A stretch of 64,000 bases of DNA from Burkholderia diffusa (GCF_001718315.1 NZ_CP013362.1:1302001-1366000); one strand, 5' to 3'. Numbered from the stretch's first letter, positions 54,201 through 63,410 are shown. The notes: generated from the sequence alone by a model not told the origin. A program made the numbers and translations.

Positions 54201-55196
54201 AAGACGTTCGGGACCTACGCGGCGCTCAACTCGCCGATCGGGTTGCCCGCGCCGTTCGTCGCGAACCCGTCGGCCGCCGCGTTGATCGCGCATCCGCCGG
54301 GCGACCTCCATCAGCCGATGATGGGCGTCGCGCTCGGCGCCGGCTTTCGCACGGACGCATGGCGCGTCGATCTCGGCACGTCGCCGCTCGGCTTCCCGGT
54401 GCATTACCTGGTCGGCGGCGTGCGCTACCGCTTCGATGCGGGGCCGGCGAGCTTCACCGTGAACGCATCGCGCCGGCCGGAAACGAGCAGCGTGCTGTCG
54501 TATGCGGGGATGCGCGATCCGTGGACCGGGGCGGTTTGGGGCGGCGTGCGCCGCGACGGCGTCAACTTGCGCGCGGCGGTCGACGTCGGACGCGTGAACC
54601 TGTTCGCGGAGCTCGGCGCGGGTGTGCTGTCGGGCCGCAACGTCGAGCGCAACGCGGAAGTCACGCTGCGCTCGGGCTTCACGGTGCCCGTGTACGAACG
54701 CGCGACGATGAAGGTGAGCACGGGACTCATCGGCAATGCGTGGCACTACGCACAAAACCTGCGCTACTACACGTACGGGCAGGGCGGGTACTACAGCCCG
54801 CAGCGCTACCTGTCGCTCGGCGTGCCGATCGAATGGGCCGGGCGGCGCGACGCGCTGTCGTGGGACCTGACCGTCACGGCCGGAATCTCGAACAGCTACG
54901 AAAAAGATTCGGTGTTCTACCCGACCTTCGCGAACCAGCGCGCCGCGCAGGAAGCGGCGGGGCTCGTCTACGCGGGCAGTTCGACGCGCGGCGTGTCGTT
55001 CTCGTACGGCGTGAACGGCATCGTCGAATATCGCGTGAATCCGCACCTCAGCGTCGGCGCGCAACTGCACGTCGACCGGTCGCACGACTATGCGCCGAGT
55101 TCGGCGCTCGTGTACCTGCGCTACGCGTTCGACGCACGCGCGGAGCGCAACTGGCTCGTCACGCCGACGCCGGTGCGGCTTTATTCGGATTACTAG
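51273..55196 (+). CDS. bcsC: Cellulose exporter BcsC (TPR + outer-membrane barrel)
   Basis: BcsC carries cellulose through the periplasm and outer membrane. The 1307-residue protein has an N-terminal signal and a long array of TPR helices (about 45-880, with AQATLARLQARAP-type repeats). A C-terminal BCSC_C barrel (about 900-1307) follows, starting near PEIEIGWLPAYKSGDEG and ending in strands up to PTPVRLYSDY. GGAGGG six bases upstream selects ATG 51273 over 51285. It overlaps bcsZ by 16 bases, so expression is coupled. Confidence 0.93.
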   Translation: MRGPMKYTARRVAGLAWLASSVSAAAPAVVAVAATKPVAPKAVPMPAAAAPSDVQRQLATARMWGAKHRDDLARDALRKGLLIAPDDPGLLAEQVRVLLRLGDAQGAQATLARLQARAPAAPDTRRAADEYRVATSGRGEMAQIRLLARSGRADEAARRIVALFPNGAPSGALGAEYYQIVANAPGGREPAIAALRRAVAADPQDSSAALALARLLNQRDGTRAEANRIAWSLAKRVDVDHTEAMAVWRRVLQSAGSDPAYLDALHAYLALVPDDTEFRDRAAALDQQRDAQRRLERDPDYIAQQRGLQALVRGDLAGADPLLARAAKARADDADAVGGLGLLRLREGRHDEARALFARAAALSTDQRGKWQSLARTAQFWGLLAQGRAAASAGRPQDAERAARAALAMQPDSPDAKLQLADALLAQRDWARAEPLLRELLAARAPNLSAVRGAAMLYENTGRADRVGPLLDALQSRVTGRDDRRALDGLRADLLASDARALADKGERGPAAQRYEAAVRAAPDAPWTRFALARLYRDMGLPQLGRTVMDEGLAQSESPEMRYATALYRNSLDDVAGAQAALAGVDDAHRSDGMRALARKLDAQSALTDARGALGRGDRAAFDAALAHARASAPDDPDMLAAIGAQWIDAGEPDRGLAPLHDWIAAHPREADTDVRLRYGDLLGSAGRDDALAAWLDALRRAPALTPAQTARIEDQSLRLVLRQTDEAIAQRDYARARALLDRASPAGRADKRYALELADLERAQGRYDAARDALAPVVARTPDDADTQLALARIDEDSGRRAAALARVQAVLARTPDDDVDTRLSAVRRLNALRRSDEAAQVIDPLHAAYPARADVTVAAGRVAEAQGRYDDAASLYRLSMSQERTSGVSPGRDGRTPAQAAFADLAQRRDPEIEIGWLPAYKSGDEGISAYRAQQVPIYMQMPVRYDGHAFLQLDTVHLDAGTLDTSDPNAYSLKTFGTYAALNSPIGLPAPFVANPSAAALIAHPPGDLHQPMMGVALGAGFRTDAWRVDLGTSPLGFPVHYLVGGVRYRFDAGPASFTVNASRRPETSSVLSYAGMRDPWTGAVWGGVRRDGVNLRAAVDVGRVNLFAELGAGVLSGRNVERNAEVTLRSGFTVPVYERATMKVSTGLIGNAWHYAQNLRYYTYGQGGYYSPQRYLSLGVPIEWAGRRDALSWDLTVTAGISNSYEKDSVFYPTFANQRAAQEAAGLVYAGSSTRGVSFSYGVNGIVEYRVNPHLSVGAQLHVDRSHDYAPSSALVYLRYAFDARAERNWLVTPTPVRLYSDY

Positions 55197-55204
55197 GGGA
55201 AGCC

Positions 55205-57160
55205 GTGAATACGGAAATCGATGCAACCCGCCCCGCGCTCGGCGCCGCCGGCCTGCTTGGCCGCTTGCGCGCGCTGCTGCGCACGGGGCCGGCAGGCGGC
55301 CGCGCCGGCGCGTTGAGCCGGCTCGCGATCGACGGGCTGCCCGATACATGGACGCAGCTGGAAGCGGGCGGCCTGTACGCGATCTATGCCGCTGCCGGCA
55401 CGCCGGCGTGCGACGCGCTGGTTTGGGAAAGCGCGCGTCAGTCGCGCACGCGCGACGTGACGGTCGTGCTGTCGCGCGACGCGGCGCGCGTTGCCGCGCA
55501 GATGGAGTCGCGCGGTTTCGCGGGCGGCGCGCAGCCGGCCGGCTGGCCGCGCAACCTGAACGTGCTGGCGCTGCCGCCCGCGCATGAGCCGGCCGACGGC
55601 GATGACGCGCGCGAACCAAGCGCGCCGCGCCGTGCGGCGCCCGGTCCGTTCGCACGCCTCACGGGCGGCTTGCGCGCGATGAAGCGCTACGGCTTTCGCG
55701 CGCGCTCGCTGTATTTCATCGAAGGCGCGCAGCGCTGGTTCAGCTGGGACGATCCGGCGGCACTCGCCGAAGAGGCGCACGCACTCGCCGACTGGTGCCG
55801 CACGCATCGAATCGCGCTGGTGCTGCTGGTCGATCCGGAGATCGCGCGCACCGGCGCCGACCTGGATACCGACGATCCACCGCTCGTGCGCGATGCGAAT
55901 CGCGCGCCGCGCAGCGGCTTTCATGGCGTGTGCTCGGGCGTCGCGCAGTTGCAGCGCACGCACGGCGAGCTGCTGTGGGTCGTCGATTTCTGGCGTGCCG
56001 GCGACACGCTCGCGGCCGGTGAAGTGCGGCCGCTGCGTTTCGCGCCGAGCGGCAGGCTCGCGGCGGTCGTCGACGGCGGCGCCGCCGAGCCGTCGCGCCG
56101 CATGAAGCTCGCGACTGACGAGGATCGCGTCGTCGTCAGCCGCGCGGTGCTCGATGAAGCGAGCCGTGTGCCCGCGGGCTGGGAAATCGTCGACGACAAC
56201 GCGGCGGTCGTCGCCGCCTGTGCGCACGCGCAGGCCGCGACCGCGGTGCTGGCGTTCCGCTCGCACGCGCAGCTCGAGGCGCTGTGCGCGGCCGTTCACG
56301 CGTTGCGCCGGCAATCCGGCGGCGCATTGAAGATCGCCGTCGTCGAACGCGGCGAGGTGCTGCGCCAGCAGTTCGAGATGCTCGTGCTGAGCGTCGGCGC
56401 GAACCGCGTCGTCGCGCGCGACCTGCCGGTGTCGCGGATGTACGCGGCGGTCAATGCGCTGCACGGACAGCTCTATGCGCGGCCCGTCGCGGCCGACTAT
56501 CGTGCGGCGCTCGCGGCCGCGCTCGGCGATTCGGTGCTCGGCTACCTGCCGGTCGGCGCCTTCTGCCTGCGGATTCGCGCAGTGCTCGATCGCGGCGCCG
56601 TGCTCGCGTTGCCGCATACGCTCGCGAAGATCGCGCTGCTGCCCGGCGTGTCGCACGTCGATGCGCTGCGCCACTGCCGGCCGCGCCGCGCGGGCGACGT
56701 CGTCACCGCCGATGCCGGACACCTGTACGTATTCCTGTTCGCGTGCGAACCCGGCGATGCCGACGACGCGCTGACGCGGATCTTCGACGTGCCGGTCGAC
56801 ACGCTGTCCGATCGCGTCGTGTGTCTCGGGCAGGGCAGCATCGACACCGAGCTCGATGCGCTGAAGGCCGAGAACCGGCGCGCGCCGATCGCCGACTACA
56901 GCGACCTGTTCTCGACGGCGAAGCCGGCCGGTTCGGCGCGTGCGCCGATCGAACGCGCCGGCGACGTCGCGACGCTCGCTGAACCGGGTACCGAAGTCAC
57001 AGCGGCCGGGACGTTCGACGAGCATGCCGATGCGGCGCCGCACGCCGGCGACGCAACGCCGGCTGCCGATGCGCCGGCACCGTCCGCCGAATTTCCCGCC
57101 GCGCGCGCGCGCGGCGCCATCCGCAGCGCGATGCCGCTGCGCAAGCCGGAGGGTGCATGA
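55205..57160 (+). CDS. bcsE: BcsE, c-di-GMP-binding cellulose regulator
   Basis: BcsE binds c-di-GMP and boosts cellulose output at the synthase. The 651-residue protein has the GIL domain; its RxGD ligand motif is seen as RRAGD near residue 495, in the context LRHCRPRRAGDVVTAD. The receiver-like middle part contains LPVSRMYAAVNALHGQ. The C-terminus is Pro/Ala-rich. The start is GTG at 55205 after AGGGGA, 8 bases behind bcsC. The stop overlaps the next gene (ATGA). Confidence 0.88.
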   Translation: MNTEIDATRPALGAAGLLGRLRALLRTGPAGGRAGALSRLAIDGLPDTWTQLEAGGLYAIYAAAGTPACDALVWESARQSRTRDVTVVLSRDAARVAAQMESRGFAGGAQPAGWPRNLNVLALPPAHEPADGDDAREPSAPRRAAPGPFARLTGGLRAMKRYGFRARSLYFIEGAQRWFSWDDPAALAEEAHALADWCRTHRIALVLLVDPEIARTGADLDTDDPPLVRDANRAPRSGFHGVCSGVAQLQRTHGELLWVVDFWRAGDTLAAGEVRPLRFAPSGRLAAVVDGGAAEPSRRMKLATDEDRVVVSRAVLDEASRVPAGWEIVDDNAAVVAACAHAQAATAVLAFRSHAQLEALCAAVHALRRQSGGALKIAVVERGEVLRQQFEMLVLSVGANRVVARDLPVSRMYAAVNALHGQLYARPVAADYRAALAAALGDSVLGYLPVGAFCLRIRAVLDRGAVLALPHTLAKIALLPGVSHVDALRHCRPRRAGDVVTADAGHLYVFLFACEPGDADDALTRIFDVPVDTLSDRVVCLGQGSIDTELDALKAENRRAPIADYSDLFSTAKPAGSARAPIERAGDVATLAEPGTEVTAAGTFDEHADAAPHAGDATPAADAPAPSAEFPAARARGAIRSAMPLRKPEGA

Positions 57161-57366
57161 TCGCCGAACTCGTCATCGGATTCGTCGTCGGCATTGCGAT
57201 CGCGGTGCCGGTGTGGCTCGTCGTGCAGCACCTGGGGCTTGGCCGCGGCTTTCATGCGCCGCGCGGGCTGCACCGGCGCGACGCGGTGCCGTGCGAACTC
57301 GTGCCGGTCGCGCTGCGCGGGCGCCTGCTGCCCGAAGCCGACCGTACCGACGAGGCCGCGCCATGA
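57157..57366 (+). CDS. bcsF: BcsF-like small membrane subunit
   Basis: A 69-residue protein with one N-terminal membrane helix (MIAELVIGFVVGIAIAVPVWL) and a basic cytoplasmic tail, the design of BcsF, which recruits BcsE to the membrane. Sequence similarity is weak, as usual for BcsF; the assignment rests on topology and on its position directly after bcsE. It overlaps bcsE and bcsQ by four bases each (ATGA). Confidence 0.72.
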   Translation: MIAELVIGFVVGIAIAVPVWLVVQHLGLGRGFHAPRGLHRRDAVPCELVPVALRGRLLPEADRTDEAAP

Positions 57367-58151
57367 AGACGATCGCCATCACATCGACGACCGGCGGCGC
57401 GGGCCGTACGACGCTCGCAGGCGCGCTCGCGGTACTGCTCGCGCGTCGCGGCCGGCCGGTCGTCGCGGTCGAGTTCGATGCGCAGAACCTGATGGGCGCG
57501 ACGCTCGGTCTCGATACGCTGGCCGAGCACGGGCTCGCGCACAGCCTGCTCGGTGACGCGGATGATGCCGCGCCATGGCACGCGCACACGTGGCGCAATG
57601 CCGACGGTGTGCTGTTCGTGCCGTACGGTCAGGTCGACGCGGTGGGCGCCGCCGCCTGCGATGCGCGGCTCGCGGCCGATCCGGCCTGGCTGTCGCGCGC
57701 GCTCGACGAGATCGCGCTGCCGGCCGACGGCGTCGTGCTGGTCGACACCGCGCGCTATCCGTCGCCGCAGGCCGAGCAGGCGATTCGCCGTGCCGACCTG
57801 ACGCTCGTCGTCGTGCCGCCCGAACCGGCCGCATGCGCAACGGTCGCCGCGCGCCTCGACGCATTGCGGGCCGGCGGCGGCGACCTGCAGATCGTCGTGA
57901 ACCGGCTGAACCCGGCGCGCGACATGCAGCGCGACGCGCTCGCGATGCTGCGTGCGGTCGCGGGGCCGGCGTCGATGCTCGAACAGCGGATTCACGTCGA
58001 TGCGGCCGTGCCCGAGACGCTCGCGCGCGGCACCTGGATCTTCGACGACGCACCGTATTCGCAGGCGTCGCACGACCTGAACGGCGTCGCGAACTGGGTC
58101 GACACGTGGCTCGCCGCCGCCGTCGCCGGCCGCACGGGAGCGCGGCGATGA
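57363..58151 (+). CDS. bcsQ: BcsQ, MinD/ParA-like cellulose ATPase
   Basis: A 262-residue SIMIBI-class protein that localises or stabilises the synthase. The deviant Walker A reads TTGGAGRTTLA: the position of the catalytic/structural Lys is Arg. The signature Lys near the N-terminus is MKTIAITS only. E. coli BcsQ also departs from the KGGxGKT consensus (from memory), so this may be a family trait. VVAVEFDAQN and VLVDTARYP are the A' and Walker B regions. It is coupled to bcsF and bcsA by ATGA overlaps. Confidence 0.88.
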   Translation: MKTIAITSTTGGAGRTTLAGALAVLLARRGRPVVAVEFDAQNLMGATLGLDTLAEHGLAHSLLGDADDAAPWHAHTWRNADGVLFVPYGQVDAVGAAACDARLAADPAWLSRALDEIALPADGVVLVDTARYPSPQAEQAIRRADLTLVVVPPEPAACATVAARLDALRAGGGDLQIVVNRLNPARDMQRDALAMLRAVAGPASMLEQRIHVDAAVPETLARGTWIFDDAPYSQASHDLNGVANWVDTWLAAAVAGRTGARR

Positions 58152-60685
58152 AGGCCGCGTTCGCGTCTCGCTGGCGCGCCGCGGCGCGGCGTGCGACCGA
58201 CTGGTGTGCGTGCGGGATCGGGCTGCCGGCCCAGCGCACGCTGCTCGACTGGCTCGTGCGGCTGTTCTTTCATGCACCGCCGCCCGGCCGGCCCGATCCC
58301 GTGCGCCGCCGGGCGCGCGTCGCGTTCCTGTGGCTCGCGCAGGAGTGGGGCGTGCTGCAGCCGCTGAGCCCGCGTGAATGGCTGTGGCGCGCGATCGTGC
58401 GTGCGCCGCGCGCGGCCGACGAGCGGCCCGCGCGCGATCCGCTCGCATGGTTCGACACGTTCGTCGTGCCGGCCTACGTCGCGGCGCGCGCGCTCGGCGC
58501 CCGCATCGACGCGTTGCTCGGGCGTCTGCCGTGGGCGCGCTGGGGCGGCTGGCTCGACGCGCGCGCGCATGGCGTCGGCCGGCATCGCTGGCTCGCGCCG
58601 CTGCTGCTGATCGCCGGTGCGCTGATGTGGGCCGCGGCCGGGATGTCGCCGCTGATGCCCGGCGCGCAGTTCGCATTCTTCGCGATCGTCGCGGTGCTGG
58701 CACTGGCGCTGCGCCGCCTGCCGGGTCATCTGCCGACCCTCGCGCTCGCGTCGCTCGCGTTGCTCGCCACGGTCCGCTACGTGTGGTGGCGCACGACGCA
58801 GACGCTCGATTTCCGCAGCCCGGTCGAGGCGTTCGCCGGCTACCTGTTGTACGGTGCCGAAGCCTACACGTGGATGATCCTGCTGCTTGGCTTCATCCAG
58901 ACCGCTTGGCCGCTCGACCGGCCGATCGTGCCGTTGCCCGACGATCCCGACAGCTGGCCGAGCGTCGACATCTATATCCCGACCTACAACGAGCCGCTGT
59001 CGGTCGTGAAGCCGACCGTGTTTGCATCGCAGAGCATCGACTGGCCCACGGCCAAGCTGCGCGTGTACCTGCTCGACGACGGCCGTCGCCCCGAGTTCGA
59101 GGCGTTCGCGCGGGAAGCGGGGATCGGCTACCTGACGCGCGACGACAATCGCCATGCGAAGGCAGGCAACATCAACCGCGCATTGCCGAAGACGCACGGC
59201 GACTACATCGCGATCTTCGACTGCGATCACGTGCCCACGCGCTCGTTCCTGCAGACCACGATGGGCGTGTTCCTGCGCGACCCGAAGTGCGCGCTGGTGC
59301 AGACGCCGCACCATTTCTTCTCGCCCGATCCGTTCGAGCGCAACCTCGGCACGTTCCGCGAGATCCCGAACGAGGGCAACCTGTTCTACGGGCTCGTGCA
59401 GTCGGGCAACGACCTGTGGAACGCGACGTTCTTCTGCGGATCGTGCGCGGTGCTCAAGCGCAGCGCGCTGGAGGAGGTGGGCGGCGTCGCCGTCGAGACC
59501 GTGACCGAGGACGCGCATACCGCGCTCAAGCTGCATCGCCGCGGCTACACGTCGGCTTACCTGCCGACCGTGCAGGCGGCCGGCCTCGCGACCGAGAGCC
59601 TCGCGGGGCACGTGAAGCAGCGCACGCGCTGGGCGCGCGGGATGGCGCAGATCTTCCGCATCGACAACCCGTTCCTCGGGCGCGGGCTCGGCTTGATCCA
59701 GCGGATCTGCTACGGCAACGCGATGCTGCATTTCTTCTACGGGATCCCGCGGCTCGTGTTCCTGACGATCCCGCTCGCCTACCTGTTCTTCCACCTGTAC
59801 TTCATCAATGCGTCGTCGGTTGCGCTCGCGAGCTACGTGATCCCGTACCTGGTGCTCGCGAACGTCGCGAACTCGCGGATGCAGGGCCGTTATCGCCACT
59901 CGTTCTGGGCGGAAGTCTATGAATCGGTGCTCGCGTGGTATATCGCGCTGCCGACCACCGTCGCGTTCTTCAGCCCGAAGCACGGCAAGTTCAACGTGAC
60001 CGACAAGGGCGGCAAGATCGACGAGGGCTACGTCGACTGGTCGACGTCGAAGCCGTATCTCGTGCTGTTCGCGCTGAACGTGCTCGCGATCGCGGCCGGC
60101 CTGTGGCGGCTCGTGGCCGATCAGGGCGACGAGGCGTCGACGATCCTGATCACGCTCGGCTGGACCGTCTACAACCTCGCGATGCTCGGCGCCGCGCTGG
60201 CCGTCGCGCGCGAGACCAGGCAGGTGCGCGTCACGCACCGGATCGCGATGCGCGTGCCGGCGACGCTGCTGCTCGCCGACGGGTCGACGGCCGCTTGCTT
60301 CACCAGCGACTACTCGACCGGCGGCCTCGGCCTCGAAGCGGTGCCGGGGCTGGCGCTCGCAGTCGGCGACACGCTGACGGTGTGCGTGACGCGTGGCGAC
60401 CGGCCGTTCCCGTTCCCGGTGCGCGTGAGCCGCGTGACGCCGACGCACGTCGGCGTGAGCTTCGAGGCGCTGACGCTCGAACAGGAGCGCCAGCTCGTGC
60501 AGTGCACGTTCGGCCGCGCGGACGCGTGGCTCGACTGGCACGCGAGCGCGCGCGCGGACACGCCGCTGCGCGGGCTGAAGGAAGTGCTGCGCGTGGGCCT
60601 GGACGGTTACGTGCGAATGTGGAAAGGCGCGGCGCGCGGCGTGCAGTCGATGATCGCGCCGAAGCTCGATCGGGCGCGCGACTGA
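58148..60685 (+). CDS. bcsA: Cellulose synthase catalytic subunit BcsA
   Basis: This membrane GT2 enzyme polymerises UDP-glucose into beta-1,4-glucan. The 845 residues include N-terminal helices and the catalytic motifs DDGRR (about 310-314), FDCDH (about 357-361), FFCGS, TED (about 453-455) and QRTRW (about 490-494). More helices follow, then a C-terminal PilZ domain with RIAMR (about 698-702) and DYSTGGLG, which binds c-di-GMP. All motifs are intact. An ATGA overlap joins it to bcsQ. Confidence 0.95.
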   Translation: MKAAFASRWRAAARRATDWCACGIGLPAQRTLLDWLVRLFFHAPPPGRPDPVRRRARVAFLWLAQEWGVLQPLSPREWLWRAIVRAPRAADERPARDPLAWFDTFVVPAYVAARALGARIDALLGRLPWARWGGWLDARAHGVGRHRWLAPLLLIAGALMWAAAGMSPLMPGAQFAFFAIVAVLALALRRLPGHLPTLALASLALLATVRYVWWRTTQTLDFRSPVEAFAGYLLYGAEAYTWMILLLGFIQTAWPLDRPIVPLPDDPDSWPSVDIYIPTYNEPLSVVKPTVFASQSIDWPTAKLRVYLLDDGRRPEFEAFAREAGIGYLTRDDNRHAKAGNINRALPKTHGDYIAIFDCDHVPTRSFLQTTMGVFLRDPKCALVQTPHHFFSPDPFERNLGTFREIPNEGNLFYGLVQSGNDLWNATFFCGSCAVLKRSALEEVGGVAVETVTEDAHTALKLHRRGYTSAYLPTVQAAGLATESLAGHVKQRTRWARGMAQIFRIDNPFLGRGLGLIQRICYGNAMLHFFYGIPRLVFLTIPLAYLFFHLYFINASSVALASYVIPYLVLANVANSRMQGRYRHSFWAEVYESVLAWYIALPTTVAFFSPKHGKFNVTDKGGKIDEGYVDWSTSKPYLVLFALNVLAIAAGLWRLVADQGDEASTILITLGWTVYNLAMLGAALAVARETRQVRVTHRIAMRVPATLLLADGSTAACFTSDYSTGGLGLEAVPGLALAVGDTLTVCVTRGDRPFPFPVRVSRVTPTHVGVSFEALTLEQERQLVQCTFGRADAWLDWHASARADTPLRGLKEVLRVGLDGYVRMWKGAARGVQSMIAPKLDRARD

Positions 60686-60712
60686 GGTGGCGCCCATCAC
60701 GGAGTGGTTTAG

Positions 60713-62266
60713 ATGACGTTCTGGAATCTGTATTTCATCCTGAAGTTCGCGCTGTTCGCGACCGACCACCTGCAGCCGCTGTGGCTCGCGAATCTCGCAT
60801 TCGCGCTGGCGCTCGCGGCGAGCGCGCCGATCCGGCGGCGCGCGTGGCGTATCGTGCGGCAGCTCGTCGCGATCGCGATCGCGGTGCCGCTTCTCGCGCG
60901 CGAGATGCATGCGCCGCCGCTCGCGCGCCTTGCCGAAGCCGCGCGCGAGGTCGGCACGTTCCGCCTCGACTACTGGATGGAGCTGCTGCCGCGCCTGTTG
61001 CCGCCGGTGCTGGTGCTGACGGTGGCGGGCGTGCTGATCGCCTATTTCGTCGTCAACCGCTGGGTGCGCGTCGCGACCTTCGTGCTGGCCGCGCTGATCG
61101 TGATGCCGCTGTGGCAGGCCGGCAACGGGCTGCTGGCGCGCGTCGTTGCGCCGCTGCCGCAGCAGGCGAACGCGATGGGCGTGCGCGCCGGCCAGCCAGA
61201 GGACCACAACGCGGCGCTCGCGACGTTCCGCGCGCAGGAATCGCAGCGCCAGGTCGCGTTCGGTCATCTCGGCAACGACCCGGCCGCCCAGTTCGATGTG
61301 ATCGTGCTGCATGTCTGCTCGCTGTCGTGGGACGACCTCGACGCCGCGAAGGTGCGCAACCACCCGATGCTGAGTCACTTCGACTACCTGTTCAACAACT
61401 TCAGCACGGCCGCGAGCTACAGCGGCCCGGCCGCGATCCGCGTGCTGCGCGCGAGCTGCGGGCAGGAAGCGCATGCGGACCTGTACAAACCCGCGCCGCA
61501 GCAGTGCTACCTGTTCTCGCAACTCGCGTCCGCGGGCTACACGGTGCAGTCGCTGCTGAACCACGACGGCCACTTCGACAACTTCCTGCAGGTCATTCAC
61601 GACAATATCGGCGTGCCCGACGCACCGCTGATCTCGAACGCCGCCGCTCCGGTCGCGATGCATGCGTTCGATGGCTCGGCGATCAAGGACGATTACGGCA
61701 CGCTCGCGAACTGGTACGCGCAGCGTGCGTCGGTGCCGGGCCCGGTCGCGCTGTACTACAACACGATCAGCCTGCACGATGGCAACCGCGTGGTGGGCAG
61801 TGCGCTGACCAGCATCGATTCGTATCCGCAGCGCGCGAGCAAGCTGATGAACGACTTCGACCGGCTCGCCGACCTGATCGCGCAGTCGGGCCGGCGCGCG
61901 GTGATCGTGTTCGTGCCCGAACACGGCGCCGCGCTGCGCGGCGACAAGAACCAGGTCGCGGGCCTGCGCGAGATTCCGACGCCGCGCATCGTTCACGGGC
62001 CGGTCGGCGTGCGGCTCGTCGGCTTCACCGGCGATCACGGCACGACGACCGTGATCGACCAGCCGACGAGCTTTCTCGCGCTCGCGCAGTTGCTGTCGAA
62101 CCTCGTGTCGAACAGCCCGTTCAAGCCGGGCGTGACGCTTGCGCAATATGCCGCCGACCTGCCGCGCACGCGGATGGTCGGCGAAAACGAAGGCACGGTG
62201 ACGATGCAGACAAGTACCGGCTATGCGGTCAAGACTCCGGACGGCGTATGGATCGACGAACAGTAA
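60713..62266 (+). CDS. bcsG: BcsG, cellulose phosphoethanolamine transferase
   Basis: BcsG attaches phosphoethanolamine from phospholipid to glucose units of cellulose. The 517-residue protein has about four N-terminal membrane helices and a periplasmic zinc hydrolase domain. Metal and nucleophile regions are HVCSLSWDD (about 200-208), AASYSGPAAIR with the likely Ser nucleophile near 236, VFVPEHGAAL and GFTGDHGTT. GGAG nine bases upstream marks ATG 60713. Its presence means the product is probably pEtN-cellulose, not plain cellulose. Confidence 0.92.
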   Translation: MTFWNLYFILKFALFATDHLQPLWLANLAFALALAASAPIRRRAWRIVRQLVAIAIAVPLLAREMHAPPLARLAEAAREVGTFRLDYWMELLPRLLPPVLVLTVAGVLIAYFVVNRWVRVATFVLAALIVMPLWQAGNGLLARVVAPLPQQANAMGVRAGQPEDHNAALATFRAQESQRQVAFGHLGNDPAAQFDVIVLHVCSLSWDDLDAAKVRNHPMLSHFDYLFNNFSTAASYSGPAAIRVLRASCGQEAHADLYKPAPQQCYLFSQLASAGYTVQSLLNHDGHFDNFLQVIHDNIGVPDAPLISNAAAPVAMHAFDGSAIKDDYGTLANWYAQRASVPGPVALYYNTISLHDGNRVVGSALTSIDSYPQRASKLMNDFDRLADLIAQSGRRAVIVFVPEHGAALRGDKNQVAGLREIPTPRIVHGPVGVRLVGFTGDHGTTTVIDQPTSFLALAQLLSNLVSNSPFKPGVTLAQYAADLPRTRMVGENEGTVTMQTSTGYAVKTPDGVWIDEQ

Positions 62267-62442
62267 ACATCGGCGAAGGCGACGACGATCGCCTGTCGCA
62301 ACCGAACGACGTGATCGGCCTCGCGCGGCACCTGCCCGCGCTGGACCCGGCACGTTACGTCGACGAGCAGGCGCGGCGCGCGTTCGTCGAATCGCTCGAT
62401 CGCTGGCCGGTGCTCGCGAAGCTGATGGGATTGAAGCGCTAA
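62248..62442 (+). CDS. bcsR: BcsR-like small regulator (64 aa)
   Basis: A 64-residue protein resembling BcsR (YhjR), which pairs with BcsQ and controls synthase assembly. It has NDVIGLARHLPALDPARYVD and the ending RWPVLAKLMGLKR, similar to the RWPLL end of the E. coli protein. It overlaps bcsG by 19 bases. In enterobacteria bcsR precedes bcsQ; here it is at the far end of the operon. Confidence 0.82.
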   Translation: MDRRTVNIGEGDDDRLSQPNDVIGLARHLPALDPARYVDEQARRAFVESLDRWPVLAKLMGLKR

Positions 62443-62502
62443 ACCCAGGGCGGCCGGCGTGAATGCCGGCCGCCTTGCATCGATGAGCCAGCTGCTACCG
62501 GC

Positions 62503-63387
62503 TTACTGCGCGCGGCGCTCCGGCTGGCGCGCCCATTCGTTTTCCTCGCCTGGCACCTTGCCGAAGGTCTGCGCGGCCCATGCGTTGCGGGCCGCCTCGA
62601 TTTTCGCGCGCTCGCTCGACACGAAATTCCATTCGATGAATCGCTCGCCCGGCAGGTGCGCACCGCCGAGCAGCATCACGCGCGCGCCGTTCGCGCTGGC
62701 GAGCGCGACGTTCGCGCCAGGTTCGAGCACGGCCATCGTCGCGGGTGCGAGCGGCGTGCCGTCGATCGTGAGGTCGCCGTCGACGAGATACACGCCGCGC
62801 TCGTCGTGTTCCGCGTCGAGCGCGAGTCGTCCGCCCGCGACGAATTCCGCATATGCATAGAGCGTCGGCGAGAACACGGCGACCGGCGATGCGAGGCCGA
62901 ATGCGGTGCCCGCGATTACGCGCACGCTCGCGCCGTCGCGCGTGAACGACGGCAGCGTGTCGGCCGCGTGATGCACGAACGCGGGCGCGGTGTCCTCGTG
63001 CTCGACCGGCAGCGCGACCCAGGTCTGGATCCCGTGCACGGGCTGTTCATGCGGGCGGTCCTCGTCGGGCGAGCGCTCCGAGTGGACGATGCCGCGCCCG
63101 GCCGTCATCCAGTTCACGTCGCCCGGCACGATCTTCTGCCGGAAGCCGAGGCTGTCGTGATGCATCAGCGTGCCGTCGAACAGATAGGTGACGGTCGCGA
63201 GGCCGATGTGCGGATGCGGCAACACGTCGATCCCGCTGCCGGCCGGCAGCACGGCCGGCCCCATTTCATCGAAGAAGATGAACGGGCCGACGAGGCGCGC
63301 GGCGCGCGCGGGCAGCACGCGGCGCACGACGAGGTTGCCGATGTCGCTCTCGCGCGGCGTGAGCAGGGTCTTGATCGATGCGGACAT
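62503..63387 (-). CDS. Pirin family protein
   Basis: A bicupin of 294 residues. The N-terminal cupin has the metal-binding LPHPHIGLATVTYLFDG and the following His in HHDSLGFRQ and GIVHSER, the standard pirin iron site. Bacterial pirins include quercetin 2,3-dioxygenases and redox regulators. The start at 63387 has GGGAGA before it. It probably forms a stress-related pair with the OsmC-like gene 23 bases upstream. Confidence 0.9.
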   Translation of the reverse strand: MSASIKTLLTPRESDIGNLVVRRVLPARAARLVGPFIFFDEMGPAVLPAGSGIDVLPHPHIGLATVTYLFDGTLMHHDSLGFRQKIVPGDVNWMTAGRGIVHSERSPDEDRPHEQPVHGIQTWVALPVEHEDTAPAFVHHAADTLPSFTRDGASVRVIAGTAFGLASPVAVFSPTLYAYAEFVAGGRLALDAEHDERGVYLVDGDLTIDGTPLAPATMAVLEPGANVALASANGARVMLLGGAHLPGERFIEWNFVSSERAKIEAARNAWAAQTFGKVPGEENEWARQPERRAQ

Positions 63388-63410
63388 GATGGTCTCCCGG
63401 TTTCGTTGGG

